Assembly: GCA_963929535.1 (NCBI GenBank)
Contig: CAWVIZ010000004.1
Span: 1-64,000 of the forward strand
From: Pullilachnospira sp963929535
GTDB lineage: Bacteria; Bacillota; Clostridia; Lachnospirales; Lachnospiraceae
Length of the DNA stretch: 64,000 nucleotides
Direction: 5' to 3'
The position numbers and the translations under genes were made by a program. Below the pieces are notes generated by a model. The model worked only from the letters and a program-made list of their open reading frames with translations, made no database searches and was not told the origin of the DNA. This document shows, piece after piece, positions 8,486-17,700 of this stretch. Numbering within the stretch: the first letter of the stretch is position 1; the number at the start of each line of letters is the position of its first letter.

Positions 8486-8578
8486 GTTAGCCTTTATTTA
8501 TTTTCGGCCAGCGCTGCGATGTTTTTACGCAGTCTGCAGCATCCTCATAAGGCAGCAAAGGCCGAGCCTTCACTCTTT

Positions 8579-11113
8579 TCAGCTTCGTTTTATAAATTCC
8601 TGGTATGTGATATGACTCTCCAAAGCCTCTGTCATCTCTGCCATCCGGCTCACATCTCCGATCAGTATCACACCGCAAAGACGGTTATTCAGGAAGTAAT
8701 ATTTCTGATACTGTTTTTTCCCCATATCCTTAAATTCCACAGTCTTGTAGACCAGATTGGGATTCTTTCCCGCATCTCCCGCCGCAAACAGAGCCGTGTT
8801 CATTCCGTGGAAATTCAGTGCTGCGGGAACGGTCCTGTACTCCAGAGAGTCTCCGGCGGCATTGGCTCCCGCGACCTTCCCCTGCTCTACAGCCTGCGGC
8901 CAGATAGCATAGTTGATGCCTTCATACTGGGCACAGTCTCCGCACGCGAAAATATTCTCCACATTGGTTCTCATCCCGCCATCCACGACCACAGCCCTGT
9001 CCGTGGCAATGCCCGCAGTCTGTGCCAGTGCCGTATTGGCCCGCACACCGCAGGACACGATCACCAGCTGAGCGGGAATCACTTCTCCGCTTCCCAGCTT
9101 CACTCCGGTCACAGAATCCTCTCCCTCAATGGAATCGATCTGGACACCCGTGTGAATCCGGATTCCCTGACCCTCACTGATCATTTTCAGCATATCACCG
9201 GCGGCCTGATCAAGCTGCCGTCCCATCAGCATGGGCGCCAGCTCCAAAACTGTTACCCGGCATCTGCCCTTGTGCATCTCCCAGGCAGCCTCCAGACCAA
9301 GCACTCCGCCTCCGATCACCACTACATCTTTCACGGAAGGAAGCAGTTCCTCGATCCTGCGGATATCCGACAGTCTGCGGATTGCGATCACCTGGGATTT
9401 GTCTGATCCGGGGATCGGCGGTATAAAGCACTCGGAACCAGCTGCATAGATCAGCTTGGTATACCGGAGCTTTGTTCCATCATCCATGGAAATTTCCTTC
9501 TCTCCGGTATCAATGGAGGCAACAGTCCTGTCCAGGATCTGAATCACATTGTTCTCCTCGTACCAAGCGGCATTCTCCACCGCGATCTGATTCTCATCCA
9601 GACCCGCCATGATGGACTTGGTCAGCATGGGACGGTTATACGTACTGTATGGTTCATTGGAGATCATCAGGATGGAACCTGTCTTATCCCTCTCCCGGAT
9701 AGCTTTGGCTGCATTCAGACCGGCCGCTCCATTTCCAATAATCACGTAGAAATCCTTGGTGTCTTTCCTGAACTGTGTTTCTTCCGCCTCCACAGGGACA
9801 AAATTCTCTTTTCCAACGCCGCACACCGGACAGACCTCCAGAGACGCGTCAAAAATCTCTCCGCACACCAGGCACTTCACCAGTCCGGTTCTCCCGGACT
9901 TCTTTTTGGGATTCTCCTTCTGCTGCAGCAGACACCCGAAGTTGTAACCGTAATCATAAGCGTCGATCAGATCGCTCTCACCCGGTTTGAACCGTACCCT
10001 GAAGCCATCCACAACATTCATTTTCAGCTGTCTCAGCCGCTCAATGATGTGAGGAACGCCCTCTCCGCTCCATCCATAGCTTCCAAACGCGCTGGCCAGC
10101 TTCCCGCCATGGGTTCCCGCAAATATCGAGGTGGTCAGATCCCATATAGGCTTCAATGCCTCTCCCACGATCGTAGGCGTTCCAAACAGGATACCATCGG
10201 CAAATCCCAGTTCTCCCAGCACCTGAGCCTGGTCGGCCTCTACCATATCGTAGCAGCGAACATCCACATCTCCGCTGTCCCGGATTCCCTCGGCAATCTT
10301 CTCTGCCAGTGTTTTCGTATAGCCGTAGGCGCTGACATAAGGCATCACCACCGTTTTCCTGGGATTGGGGTTTACTACCGTACACCATTCCTGATAGGTA
10401 TCCAGCATAAAATCGATCTTGTCATCCAGCACCGGTCCGTGTCCGGTACAGATCATGGAAATATCCAGCTCTCTCACCCGGTCCAGGGCTTTCAGCATAT
10501 ACGGCTTAAAGGGTCCTATAATATTATCAAAATAATACTTGGTTGCCCTCATATAACCTTCATGATCGGTTACCTTGCTTACCAGGATATCGTGGAACCC
10601 ATAATGGGATCCAAAAGAATCACAGGTCACCAGGATCTGTTCCTCCTCAATATAGGTATACATGGTATCCGGCCAGTGGAGATTCGGAACCACCAGGAAC
10701 CGGAGCGTCTTATCGCCGATCCTCATCTCCTGATTATCCTGCACAGTAATAACCGTAAAATCCCCATTGACGATTTCCTTCAGAAATCCTGCCGCACATC
10801 CGGTGGCAATGATCTTCAGACCCGGATTCAGTGCCAGCAGCCGTTCCACACTTCCCGCATGATCCGGCTCTGTATGGTTCACCACCAGATAGTCAATGCT
10901 TCTTACGTCCGCCACTTCCTGAAGCTTCTCCAGATAATCATCAAAAAACTTTTCTTTGGCAGTTTCAAACAGGATCGTCTTATCTCCTGCCTTCATCACA
11001 TAGGAATTGTATGTGGTACCGAACTCGGTATACATTATGATATCAAAAACACGAAGCGTGTCATCCACAATACCTGTCCAGTAAAAATTGTCTCTTAACT
11101 TAAATGCTTTCAT
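8579..11113 (-). CDS. Class F flavodiiron protein: oxygen reductase fused to rubredoxin and NADH:rubredoxin reductase domains
   Basis: An 844-residue cytosolic enzyme that should reduce O2 to water with NAD(P)H in one polypeptide. Domains in order: metallo-beta-lactamase-like di-iron domain (1-250) with ligands His80-X-Glu82-X-Asp84-His85, His146, Asp165 and the HGP histidine; flavodoxin (about 255-400); short-spaced rubredoxin (CLVCGE and CPVCGV, about 412-440); and an FAD-dependent NADH:rubredoxin oxidoreductase domain (about 455-844, IIGNGAAGLNAA). This is the layout described for clostridial FDP-F. The start is the ATG eight bases after GGAG; an in-frame ATG nine codons earlier lacks a ribosome binding site. 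Hemerythrin and rubredoxin genes lie upstream on the same strand. Confidence 0.93.
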   Translation of the reverse strand: MKAFKLRDNFYWTGIVDDTLRVFDIIMYTEFGTTYNSYVMKAGDKTILFETAKEKFFDDYLEKLQEVADVRSIDYLVVNHTEPDHAGSVERLLALNPGLKIIATGCAAGFLKEIVNGDFTVITVQDNQEMRIGDKTLRFLVVPNLHWPDTMYTYIEEEQILVTCDSFGSHYGFHDILVSKVTDHEGYMRATKYYFDNIIGPFKPYMLKALDRVRELDISMICTGHGPVLDDKIDFMLDTYQEWCTVVNPNPRKTVVMPYVSAYGYTKTLAEKIAEGIRDSGDVDVRCYDMVEADQAQVLGELGFADGILFGTPTIVGEALKPIWDLTTSIFAGTHGGKLASAFGSYGWSGEGVPHIIERLRQLKMNVVDGFRVRFKPGESDLIDAYDYGYNFGCLLQQKENPKKKSGRTGLVKCLVCGEIFDASLEVCPVCGVGKENFVPVEAEETQFRKDTKDFYVIIGNGAAGLNAAKAIRERDKTGSILMISNEPYSTYNRPMLTKSIMAGLDENQIAVENAAWYEENNVIQILDRTVASIDTGEKEISMDDGTKLRYTKLIYAAGSECFIPPIPGSDKSQVIAIRRLSDIRRIEELLPSVKDVVVIGGGVLGLEAAWEMHKGRCRVTVLELAPMLMGRQLDQAAGDMLKMISEGQGIRIHTGVQIDSIEGEDSVTGVKLGSGEVIPAQLVIVSCGVRANTALAQTAGIATDRAVVVDGGMRTNVENIFACGDCAQYEGINYAIWPQAVEQGKVAGANAAGDSLEYRTVPAALNFHGMNTALFAAGDAGKNPNLVYKTVEFKDMGKKQYQKYYFLNNRLCGVILIGDVSRMAEMTEALESHITYQEFIKRS

Positions 11114-11239
11114 CCGTAAACTCCTATTCATCAGCAGCATTCTTCCCTGATCCCGTTACAGCCAGGCTGCCGTATCCTGTCTTCCTGCTGCTTATTTCTG
11201 CGGGCGCTGAACCGGAGGGCCAAACTGCTGCGCAGATAT

Positions 11240-11641
11240 TCAACCTCTCACAAATTCCGCAACGGCCTTGTCCCAGCCCTGGATATGGTTTACCAGCCAC
11301 TGTCCTACATTTTTATTCACGGCTGCTACAAACGCATCTGTAGGGCCTTCCTCTTCCTCCAGCATCTGACGCAGCTCCTCTACGGATTTCTTGAACAGAT
11401 CGTGCTGTTCTTTGTGCTGCTGATACTTGTCATATCCTGCATCCTGCTGAAGCTTTTCCTCATCCGCAAAATGGATCTCTGTATAATCCATCAGAAAATC
11501 CAGCGTCTTCACAGCTGTCAGTTTTTCTGTCCCCTTCTCACAGCTCTCCATCAGTTTATTGGCTCTTTCGATCAGCTCTTTGTGTTCGTTGTCAATCAGC
11601 TCATTACCTGTATACAGGCTCTCATCAAATACGATTTTCAT
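11240..11641 (-). CDS. Bacteriohemerythrin
   Basis: A 133-residue four-helix di-iron oxygen-binding protein. All seven expected ligands are present: His20, His57, Glu61, His76, His80, His119 and Asp124 (motifs NEHKEL, HFADEE, HKEQH, HIQGWD). It may scavenge or deliver O2 to the flavodiiron enzyme encoded next on the strand, 126 bases away. There is no membrane or signalling domain, so it acts as a soluble carrier rather than a sensor. Confidence 0.93.
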   Translation of the reverse strand: MKIVFDESLYTGNELIDNEHKELIERANKLMESCEKGTEKLTAVKTLDFLMDYTEIHFADEEKLQQDAGYDKYQQHKEQHDLFKKSVEELRQMLEEEEGPTDAFVAAVNKNVGQWLVNHIQGWDKAVAEFVRG

Positions 11642-11717
11642 CTCTGTAACCTCCCGCTTATCTTTTCTTATAATACAGGCGGCAGCCTGTCCTCTCGGCC
11701 TGGCCGCCGCCCGCTGT

Positions 11718-11879
11718 TTACTCTTCCGGTGCGAACTCGTCTTTTCCTACGCCGCAGATAGGGCATACCCAATCCTCCGGCAGATCTTCAAAGGCTGTTC
11801 CGGGAGCGATTCCGTTGTCCGGATCTCCTATCTCCGGATCGTACACATAACCGCAGGGCTCACAAACATATTTTTTCAT
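11718..11879 (-). CDS. Rubredoxin
   Basis: A 53-residue iron protein starting MKKYVCEPCGYVYDP. The Fe is bound by two CxxC pairs, CEPC (6-9) and CPIC (39-42), with the usual GVGKDEF end. It carries electrons to oxygen- or peroxide-reducing proteins. AGGTGAAG precedes the ATG. It is the promoter-proximal gene of the minus-strand oxygen-defence set and is divergent from the Crp/Fnr gene. Confidence 0.96.
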   Translation of the reverse strand: MKKYVCEPCGYVYDPEIGDPDNGIAPGTAFEDLPEDWVCPICGVGKDEFAPEE

Positions 11880-11964
11880 TTTCTCTTCACCTTAGCCTTT
11901 CTTTGATTTATAATAATATAAGATTTGCCTTATGGGATTATTATATTCCTGTAGTGCCAAAATT

Positions 11965-11984
11965 ACTGTTGCATTTACAACAGT
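11965..11984. promoter_or_regulatory. Palindromic operator between rubredoxin and the Crp/Fnr gene
   Basis: ACTGTTG, six bases, CAACAGT: perfect 7-base arms in the 250-base divergent region. Spacing and symmetry fit a Crp/Fnr-family dimer, so the neighbouring regulator is the likely binder. Confidence 0.6.
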
Positions 11985-12132
11985 TAAGGAAATTTTTTAA
12001 GAAAAGACAGAAGGCAAAATACCGGCAGCAGAGCCGGTCCTGTTTTTCTGAACGGCTTCAAATTTTAATTGGGAAAGGCTGCAGCCCGGCGGACCGGATC
12101 TGCCCGCCGTCAGCTGCAGGCAGGTATTACAT

Positions 12133-12786
12133 ATGAACAAGGTTCAGCACCTGTTCCAGGGAATCAGCAGGGATGACTACAAAAAAATGATGATCTGCTT
12201 TCAATCTGTGGAAAAGCAGTACGACCACGGCGAACTGATCTGTACCTATGGCTCCAACAGTGAATCCATCGGCATCGTCCTGGAAGGTACCGCACAGCTT
12301 CTGCGGACCCATCTGGACGGCCGGCAGACGATCCTTGAGCAGCTGGGGCCGGGAGATATTTTCAGCGAGGCATTATCCTTTGTCTCAGAAAACTCCTCAA
12401 CGGTCCAGGTGATCTGTTCTTTTCGCTGCCGGATCCAGTTCATTGACTACAGTCATCTGATCAAACGCTGCCCAAAAGCCTGTTCCTTTCACAGCCAGCT
12501 TGTCAGCAACGCACTGCAGATGATCTCCCAGAAGGCCGTACATCTCAGCGAACGTCTGGAGGTACTCAGTCAACGTTCTATCCGCGAAAAGCTGCTGTGC
12601 TACTTCGGTCTGCTTGCGGAGCAGAACCAATCCCGCACATTCTCACTGCCCTTTTCCTACAGCGCGCTGGCCGACTATCTCTCCGTGGACCGCAGCGCCA
12701 TGATGCGGGAACTCAAACGGATGCGGGATGAGGGGCTGTTACAGACCAGCAGGCATCAGGTCTCATTATGCGGAGGCGCAGACTGA
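12133..12786 (+). CDS. Crp/Fnr-family transcriptional regulator
   Basis: A 217-residue regulator with an N-terminal cyclic-nucleotide-binding-like beta barrel (about 20-115, GTAQLLRTHLDGRQTILEQLGPGDIF) and a C-terminal helix-turn-helix (about 150-210, YSALADYLSVDRSAMMRELKRM). There is no N-terminal Cys cluster of the Fnr Fe-S type; single cysteines occur at 22, 37, 95 and 99, so a heme, thiol or small-molecule input is possible. It is divergent from the rubredoxin-hemerythrin-flavodiiron genes and is their most likely regulator. The ribosome binding site (GCAGGT) is weak. A MATE gene follows after 41 bases. Confidence 0.88.
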   Translation: MNKVQHLFQGISRDDYKKMMICFQSVEKQYDHGELICTYGSNSESIGIVLEGTAQLLRTHLDGRQTILEQLGPGDIFSEALSFVSENSSTVQVICSFRCRIQFIDYSHLIKRCPKACSFHSQLVSNALQMISQKAVHLSERLEVLSQRSIREKLLCYFGLLAEQNQSRTFSLPFSYSALADYLSVDRSAMMRELKRMRDEGLLQTSRHQVSLCGGAD

Positions 12787-12827
12787 CATGAAACGCAATA
12801 TCTATTTACTCAGGAGGATTTTGACCA

Positions 12828-14186
12828 ATGAAAGGGAATACTGATTCTGTCAACCGGATTACCGAGGGGGTGATCTGGAAACAGCTTCTGCTGTTTTTCT
12901 TTCCCATCGTGCTGGGAACTTTTTTTCAGCAGCTCTACAATACGGCTGATACTGTAGTGGTGGGAAGGTTTGTGGGCAAGGAGGCGCTGGCCTCCGTGGG
13001 CGGATCCACCGCCCAGATCGCAAACCTGGTGGTAGGCTTTTTTGTAGGCCTCTCCTCAGGCGCTACAGTGGTCATCTCTCAGTTTTACGGGGCAAAAGAC
13101 CGGCAGGAACTTAACCGTTCCCTGCATACCGCATTTGCTTTCTGTATCGCAGGCAGTATCGTCATTACCATTGCGGGCATCGCCCTGGCTCCATGGCTTT
13201 TAAGACTGATGAACACGCCGGAACAGCTGATGAAGGATTCCCTGATTTACCTGCGGATCTACTTCGGAGGGATTCTGTTTGTTTTTATTTATAATATGGG
13301 TTCCAGTATCCTGCGGGCGGTAGGCGACTCCAAACGTCCTCTGTACTATCTGATCGTCTGCTGTATCCTGAATATCGTCCTGGACCTGGTCCTGGTGGTG
13401 ATATTCCATATGGGCGTGGCCGGAGCCGCCATTGCCACCGTATTCTCCCAGGCAGTCAGCGCCGTGCTGGTAACCGCGGCTTTGGCGCGCTCCCAGGATC
13501 TCTATCAGCTCCGTTTCCGGGAAATCCGTTTTTACAAAAACGCCCTGATCTCCCTGATATGGATCGGACTTCCCGCAGGTTTTCAGTCCACCATGTACAG
13601 CATCTCCAATATGGTGATCCAGACATCACTGAATGCTCTGGGAACCGATACGGTGGCCGCTTGGACCGCCTTTGGAAAAATCGACTCCTTCTATTGGATG
13701 GTAAACAACTCCTTCGGAATCGCGGTGACCACCTTTGTAGGCCAGAACTTCGGCGCCGGAAAATATGACCGTATGAAGCGCAGCGTACGGGTGGGGATCG
13801 GTATGGCTCTGGTGGCCGCCGTGGCCATCACCGGCCTGTTCTTCCTTGCGGGAAAACCCATTTTCCATCTGTTTACCACCGACTCCGGTGTGATCACCAT
13901 TGGTATGCGGATCCTTCGGCTGATGGCTCCCGCCTACTTCCTGTTCGTGTTTATTGAGCTTCTTTCCGGAGCTCTTCGCGGTACCGGCGATGTGATGATC
14001 CCCATGATCATCACCTGCTGCGGTGTGTGCATACTGCGGATCATCTGGGTACTGCTGGTAGTTCCGTTCCGTCCGGGTCTGGAAACCATTATTTTCAGTT
14101 ACCCGGTAACATGGCTGATCACTGCAGTGCTGTTCATCATCTATTACCGGATACGGGAAAAACATTTTGGAGAGGTGCGGAGATAG
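12828..14186 (+). CDS. MATE-family efflux transporter
   Basis: A 452-residue inner-membrane antiporter with twelve predicted helices, starting near residue 18 with FFFPIVLGTFFQQLYNTADTVVVG, the typical MATE helix 1. It would export cationic drugs or metabolites with Na+ or H+. AGGAGG lies 11 bases before the ATG. It follows the Crp/Fnr gene by 41 bases and precedes spmB by 64, so the three may be transcribed together. Substrate cannot be read from sequence. Confidence 0.9.
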   Translation: MKGNTDSVNRITEGVIWKQLLLFFFPIVLGTFFQQLYNTADTVVVGRFVGKEALASVGGSTAQIANLVVGFFVGLSSGATVVISQFYGAKDRQELNRSLHTAFAFCIAGSIVITIAGIALAPWLLRLMNTPEQLMKDSLIYLRIYFGGILFVFIYNMGSSILRAVGDSKRPLYYLIVCCILNIVLDLVLVVIFHMGVAGAAIATVFSQAVSAVLVTAALARSQDLYQLRFREIRFYKNALISLIWIGLPAGFQSTMYSISNMVIQTSLNALGTDTVAAWTAFGKIDSFYWMVNNSFGIAVTTFVGQNFGAGKYDRMKRSVRVGIGMALVAAVAITGLFFLAGKPIFHLFTTDSGVITIGMRILRLMAPAYFLFVFIELLSGALRGTGDVMIPMIITCCGVCILRIIWVLLVVPFRPGLETIIFSYPVTWLITAVLFIIYYRIREKHFGEVRR

Positions 14187-14250
14187 GAAACGGGCATGTT
14201 TCCTTTCCTTCTGAAATATACTGATAGAAAGCAGTTTGGGAGGAAACTCC

Positions 14251-14778
14251 ATGAAATTTCTCCTGTTCCTGTCCGATCTGATGATCCCGCTGATCATTTT
14301 TTACATCGTGGGATTCGGTTTGCTGATGAAGAGTAATGTGTATCAGGATTTTGTCGATGGGGCCAAAAGCGGTCTGAAAACAGTGGTGCAGATCCTCCCC
14401 ACCCTGATCGGTCTTATGACAGGCGTGGGGATCCTTCGGGCCTCCGGCTTTCTGGATATGCTCAGCGACATTCTTGGAAGCGTTACGGACCGGCTGGGAT
14501 TTCCTTCCCAGCTCGTCCCCCTTTCGCTTGTGAAAATGTTCTCCTCCAGCGCAGCCACCAGTCTTCTGCTGGATGTGTATAAGCAGTTCGGAACGGATTC
14601 CCAGGCAGGGCTGATCGCATCTCTGCTTCTCAGCAGCACGGAAACGATCTTTTACACCATGAGTGTGTATTTTGTAGCCGCCAAGATCACCCGGACACGA
14701 TATACGCTGGCAGGAGCTCTGCTGGCTACTCTGGGAGGGACCATAGCCAGCGTGATCCTGGGAAATCTGATGCTGTGA
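14251..14778 (+). CDS. spmB: Spore maturation protein B
   Basis: A 175-residue membrane protein of the SpmB/nucleoside-transporter-gate type (MKFLLFLSDLMIPLIIFYIVGFGLLMK), with the conserved PTLIGLMTGVGILRASG and SSSAATSLLLDVYKQFGTDS segments. With SpmA it promotes spore core dehydration and heat resistance. The ATG is preceded by GGAGG at seven bases. Its usual partner spmA is not adjacent but starts 10.9 kb away on the same strand and downstream, the reverse of the common spmA-spmB order. It converges with the giant surface protein gene, whose stop is only 9 bases away. Confidence 0.92.
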   Translation: MKFLLFLSDLMIPLIIFYIVGFGLLMKSNVYQDFVDGAKSGLKTVVQILPTLIGLMTGVGILRASGFLDMLSDILGSVTDRLGFPSQLVPLSLVKMFSSSAATSLLLDVYKQFGTDSQAGLIASLLLSSTETIFYTMSVYFVAAKITRTRYTLAGALLATLGGTIASVILGNLML

Positions 14779-14786
14779 CATGACTC

Positions 14787-17700
14787 TTATCTGTTCCGGG
14801 AACGCCTTTTCATCAGGATTACTGCTGCAGCCAGAAAGATCAGAAGGAGGAGCGATCCGTAAAAGACCGGTTTATTCATAAAATACTGGATCATGACACT
14901 GGGTGTTACCAGAACTGTCATTACCACCGGTTCCGCCTTTCCGCCCGGCTTTTTCTGTCCCAGTTGATTGCCCGCCGCGTCCTCAGCAGTTATTTCCACC
15001 TTCTGCCAGTTTGCGGCGCCGAAAATCTCCGTCTCAATGATTCCTTCCGATTCTCTCAGTTCCTTTGCTTCATACGTCCGCCGGCGGTTTCCAATCGTTA
15101 CGCTCACCCGTTCCAAAGCAATATTGTCTTTGGCATCAATGGTCAGCGTTCTGGACGAGGCGCGGTACTGCCCTCCATCCCGTATCCCCGAAACCACCAC
15201 TGTAGGAGCTGTTTTGTCTATGGTAAAGGACAGCGGCAGCCGTTTTCCTTCTCCTTTCTTGACGGTCTCATTCGTCATACTGTTTTCTGCCGTGTCCCTG
15301 GAGGAGATGGTAATCCTGTAATTGCCTTCCATACTGAAATTTTCAGCGTTTATGATGTAATGGCATACCTTCCACTGTGTGCCGTCTCCCGATTTTCTTA
15401 CGGCAAAATCCATATTTTCTTCCAGAACCGTCAGTTCCCCGTCTCTGTTCACTGTGATGCTGTATTCCTGAATCTCATCCACATTGTATTCCTGTACGCC
15501 AACCCTGCGCTCCTGCCTGATACAGGTGCTGTCATCGGGCTTCGGGGACAGCCATGCGGCCGTAGCCTGATCCAGAACATAAACGGATCCGTATCTGTTG
15601 ACGGAAAACAGAACGGTTTTCTCTGTCTCGTTTCCTGCCAGATCCTTTATCCCGGCGGTCAGCCTGTACAGATCGTCCATTTCCTCCTTCCTGGGAAAAT
15701 CATGAAACTTGATACTCTGTCCCCCGTCAAAGAACGTGATATCTCTTTCAAGGTCCACGGCGCCATTGTGGATGCCCTCCAGCGCAATGAACAGACTCTC
15801 CCTGTCACAATTGGCATCCGAATACCGGATTCCGGGAGCAACCACGTCATTGTTGGCGGATCTGTCTTCAATATCAAAAATCTCCAGCTCCGGCGCTGTC
15901 AGATCCACGGTAAAGCTGTCAGGCCTGTAATCCTCCGCCGCGTTCCCCGCCAGATCCGCATACTCAATATCAAAAGTATAATCTCCGTCCGCATCATAGC
16001 TTACCACAGCAGTATGCACATCCCCCTTTCCGGAGAATCCGCTTACAGAAGGAGCAGAAATCCCGCGCCCCTCCAGAGATGCAGTTATAGCCGTCTTTAC
16101 ATCTGATGGGTTAAAATTGCGCTCCGTGATGGTAATGACCGCTTTGCGCTCCTGATTATAATACCCTTCGCTGACCGCGCTGCTGTTCCCATACGCAACC
16201 TGTATCCTGGGAAGCGTCTTATCAATGGTAAATTCCTCTGTATGCCCGTACCCGCCGCTGTTCCCGGCCAGATCCGTGCATTCCAGTGTGAAGGTGTAGT
16301 CCCCGTCTTCCGGAAAAGATACCTGGCAGGTACTGACAGCCTGATCAGATATTCCGGCATCGGAACTGCCGCTCCATCCGCTGATATATGGGGAAGCCCC
16401 ACCCGTACCGGTGATCGTGAACCTTACCTGCTCCGGATCAAAATTTCTGTCCTTCACCGTCACAACAGCGGTCCTGGTATCCTTGTAGTATCTTCCGTTC
16501 ATCGGATCGTTCCGATCCCAGGAAACTGTCACAGAGGGAGCTGTCACATCGATTTTTAACTGTGTGATCTGGCTCTCTGCTTCATTTCCCGCCATATCCT
16601 CAGCAAAAACCTGGACACGAACGTCATTGCTGTTAAATGTATCCCCATCCACTTCGAGAATATAGCTGAAATTTTTGTCCCCCTGTGCTTTATGCCCGGT
16701 ATTGTCCAGTATCACACGTTCCTCCGAAGCCCGGGAATTTCCCTGGGACCAGATCCTGTACCAGACCTTCTTCAGACCTGCATAGATCTCATCCTCTGCC
16801 GGCTCTTTTACATCGATCCGCAGCAGTACATTTTCACGGAAAATGCCGTTGCGCGCCTGACTCATATTCGTAATGGTAATCCCGGGCACCGGCTCTGTGC
16901 TGTCTGCAACCACTCCATCGGAACTGAAATAGGAGGTGAGACCCGCATAATTGGTTACCTTCAGATAGATCACAAATTTCTGATCCGGATTTACTGTCAG
17001 ACTGTTTCCCGTGATCCATGCGGATGGGGGAAGAGCATCCAGCTGGGCTCTTGTCATCTGTCCGGTCCCCTTATAATACTGCAGCGGCTCCACCGGAGAA
17101 ACCGCCGGTTCCTGTGTCCCTCCTCCCTTCCCGTCGTTTCCGTCCTGCCCGTACAGGGACACCTGCACCGCATGATCATCGAACAGGCCAAACGTGATCA
17201 CAGATACCAGCTTCCGCCAGATACCATGCTCCTTAATATCAATGGCTGCAGTTCCCGGAGCTGACTTATCCACCGTAAACGTATCCGCCTGCCGTGTTTT
17301 CAGAGTATTTCCTGCCAGATCTGTGTAGGAGGCCTCCCAGGTATAGTTGGCATCTCCCTGGAACTGGATGGCATAAGTCCGGATATCTCCCCTGGAAGTC
17401 CACGAGGCGTCCTTCACCGTATGCCCCTCTATCTGATTCCCCTCCAGATCCCTGGATGTGATCACAAATTCCGGCGTTTCCACCCGCTGGTCAAAGTTAT
17501 GCTCATTTACTGTAAAATCAGCCGTCAGTTCCTTAAAATAGTACCCGCTGTGGACGGCGCTTTCCTTACTTCCGGTATACTTTACCGAAATTTCCGGGGG
17601 GATCTTGTCCACCACAAAACTCAGAGGGGCCTGGGTTCCCTCAGGAGTGGTAAAGGTACCCGGATCACAGTCAGAGATCTGTCTTCTGGTCTCTTTCAGA

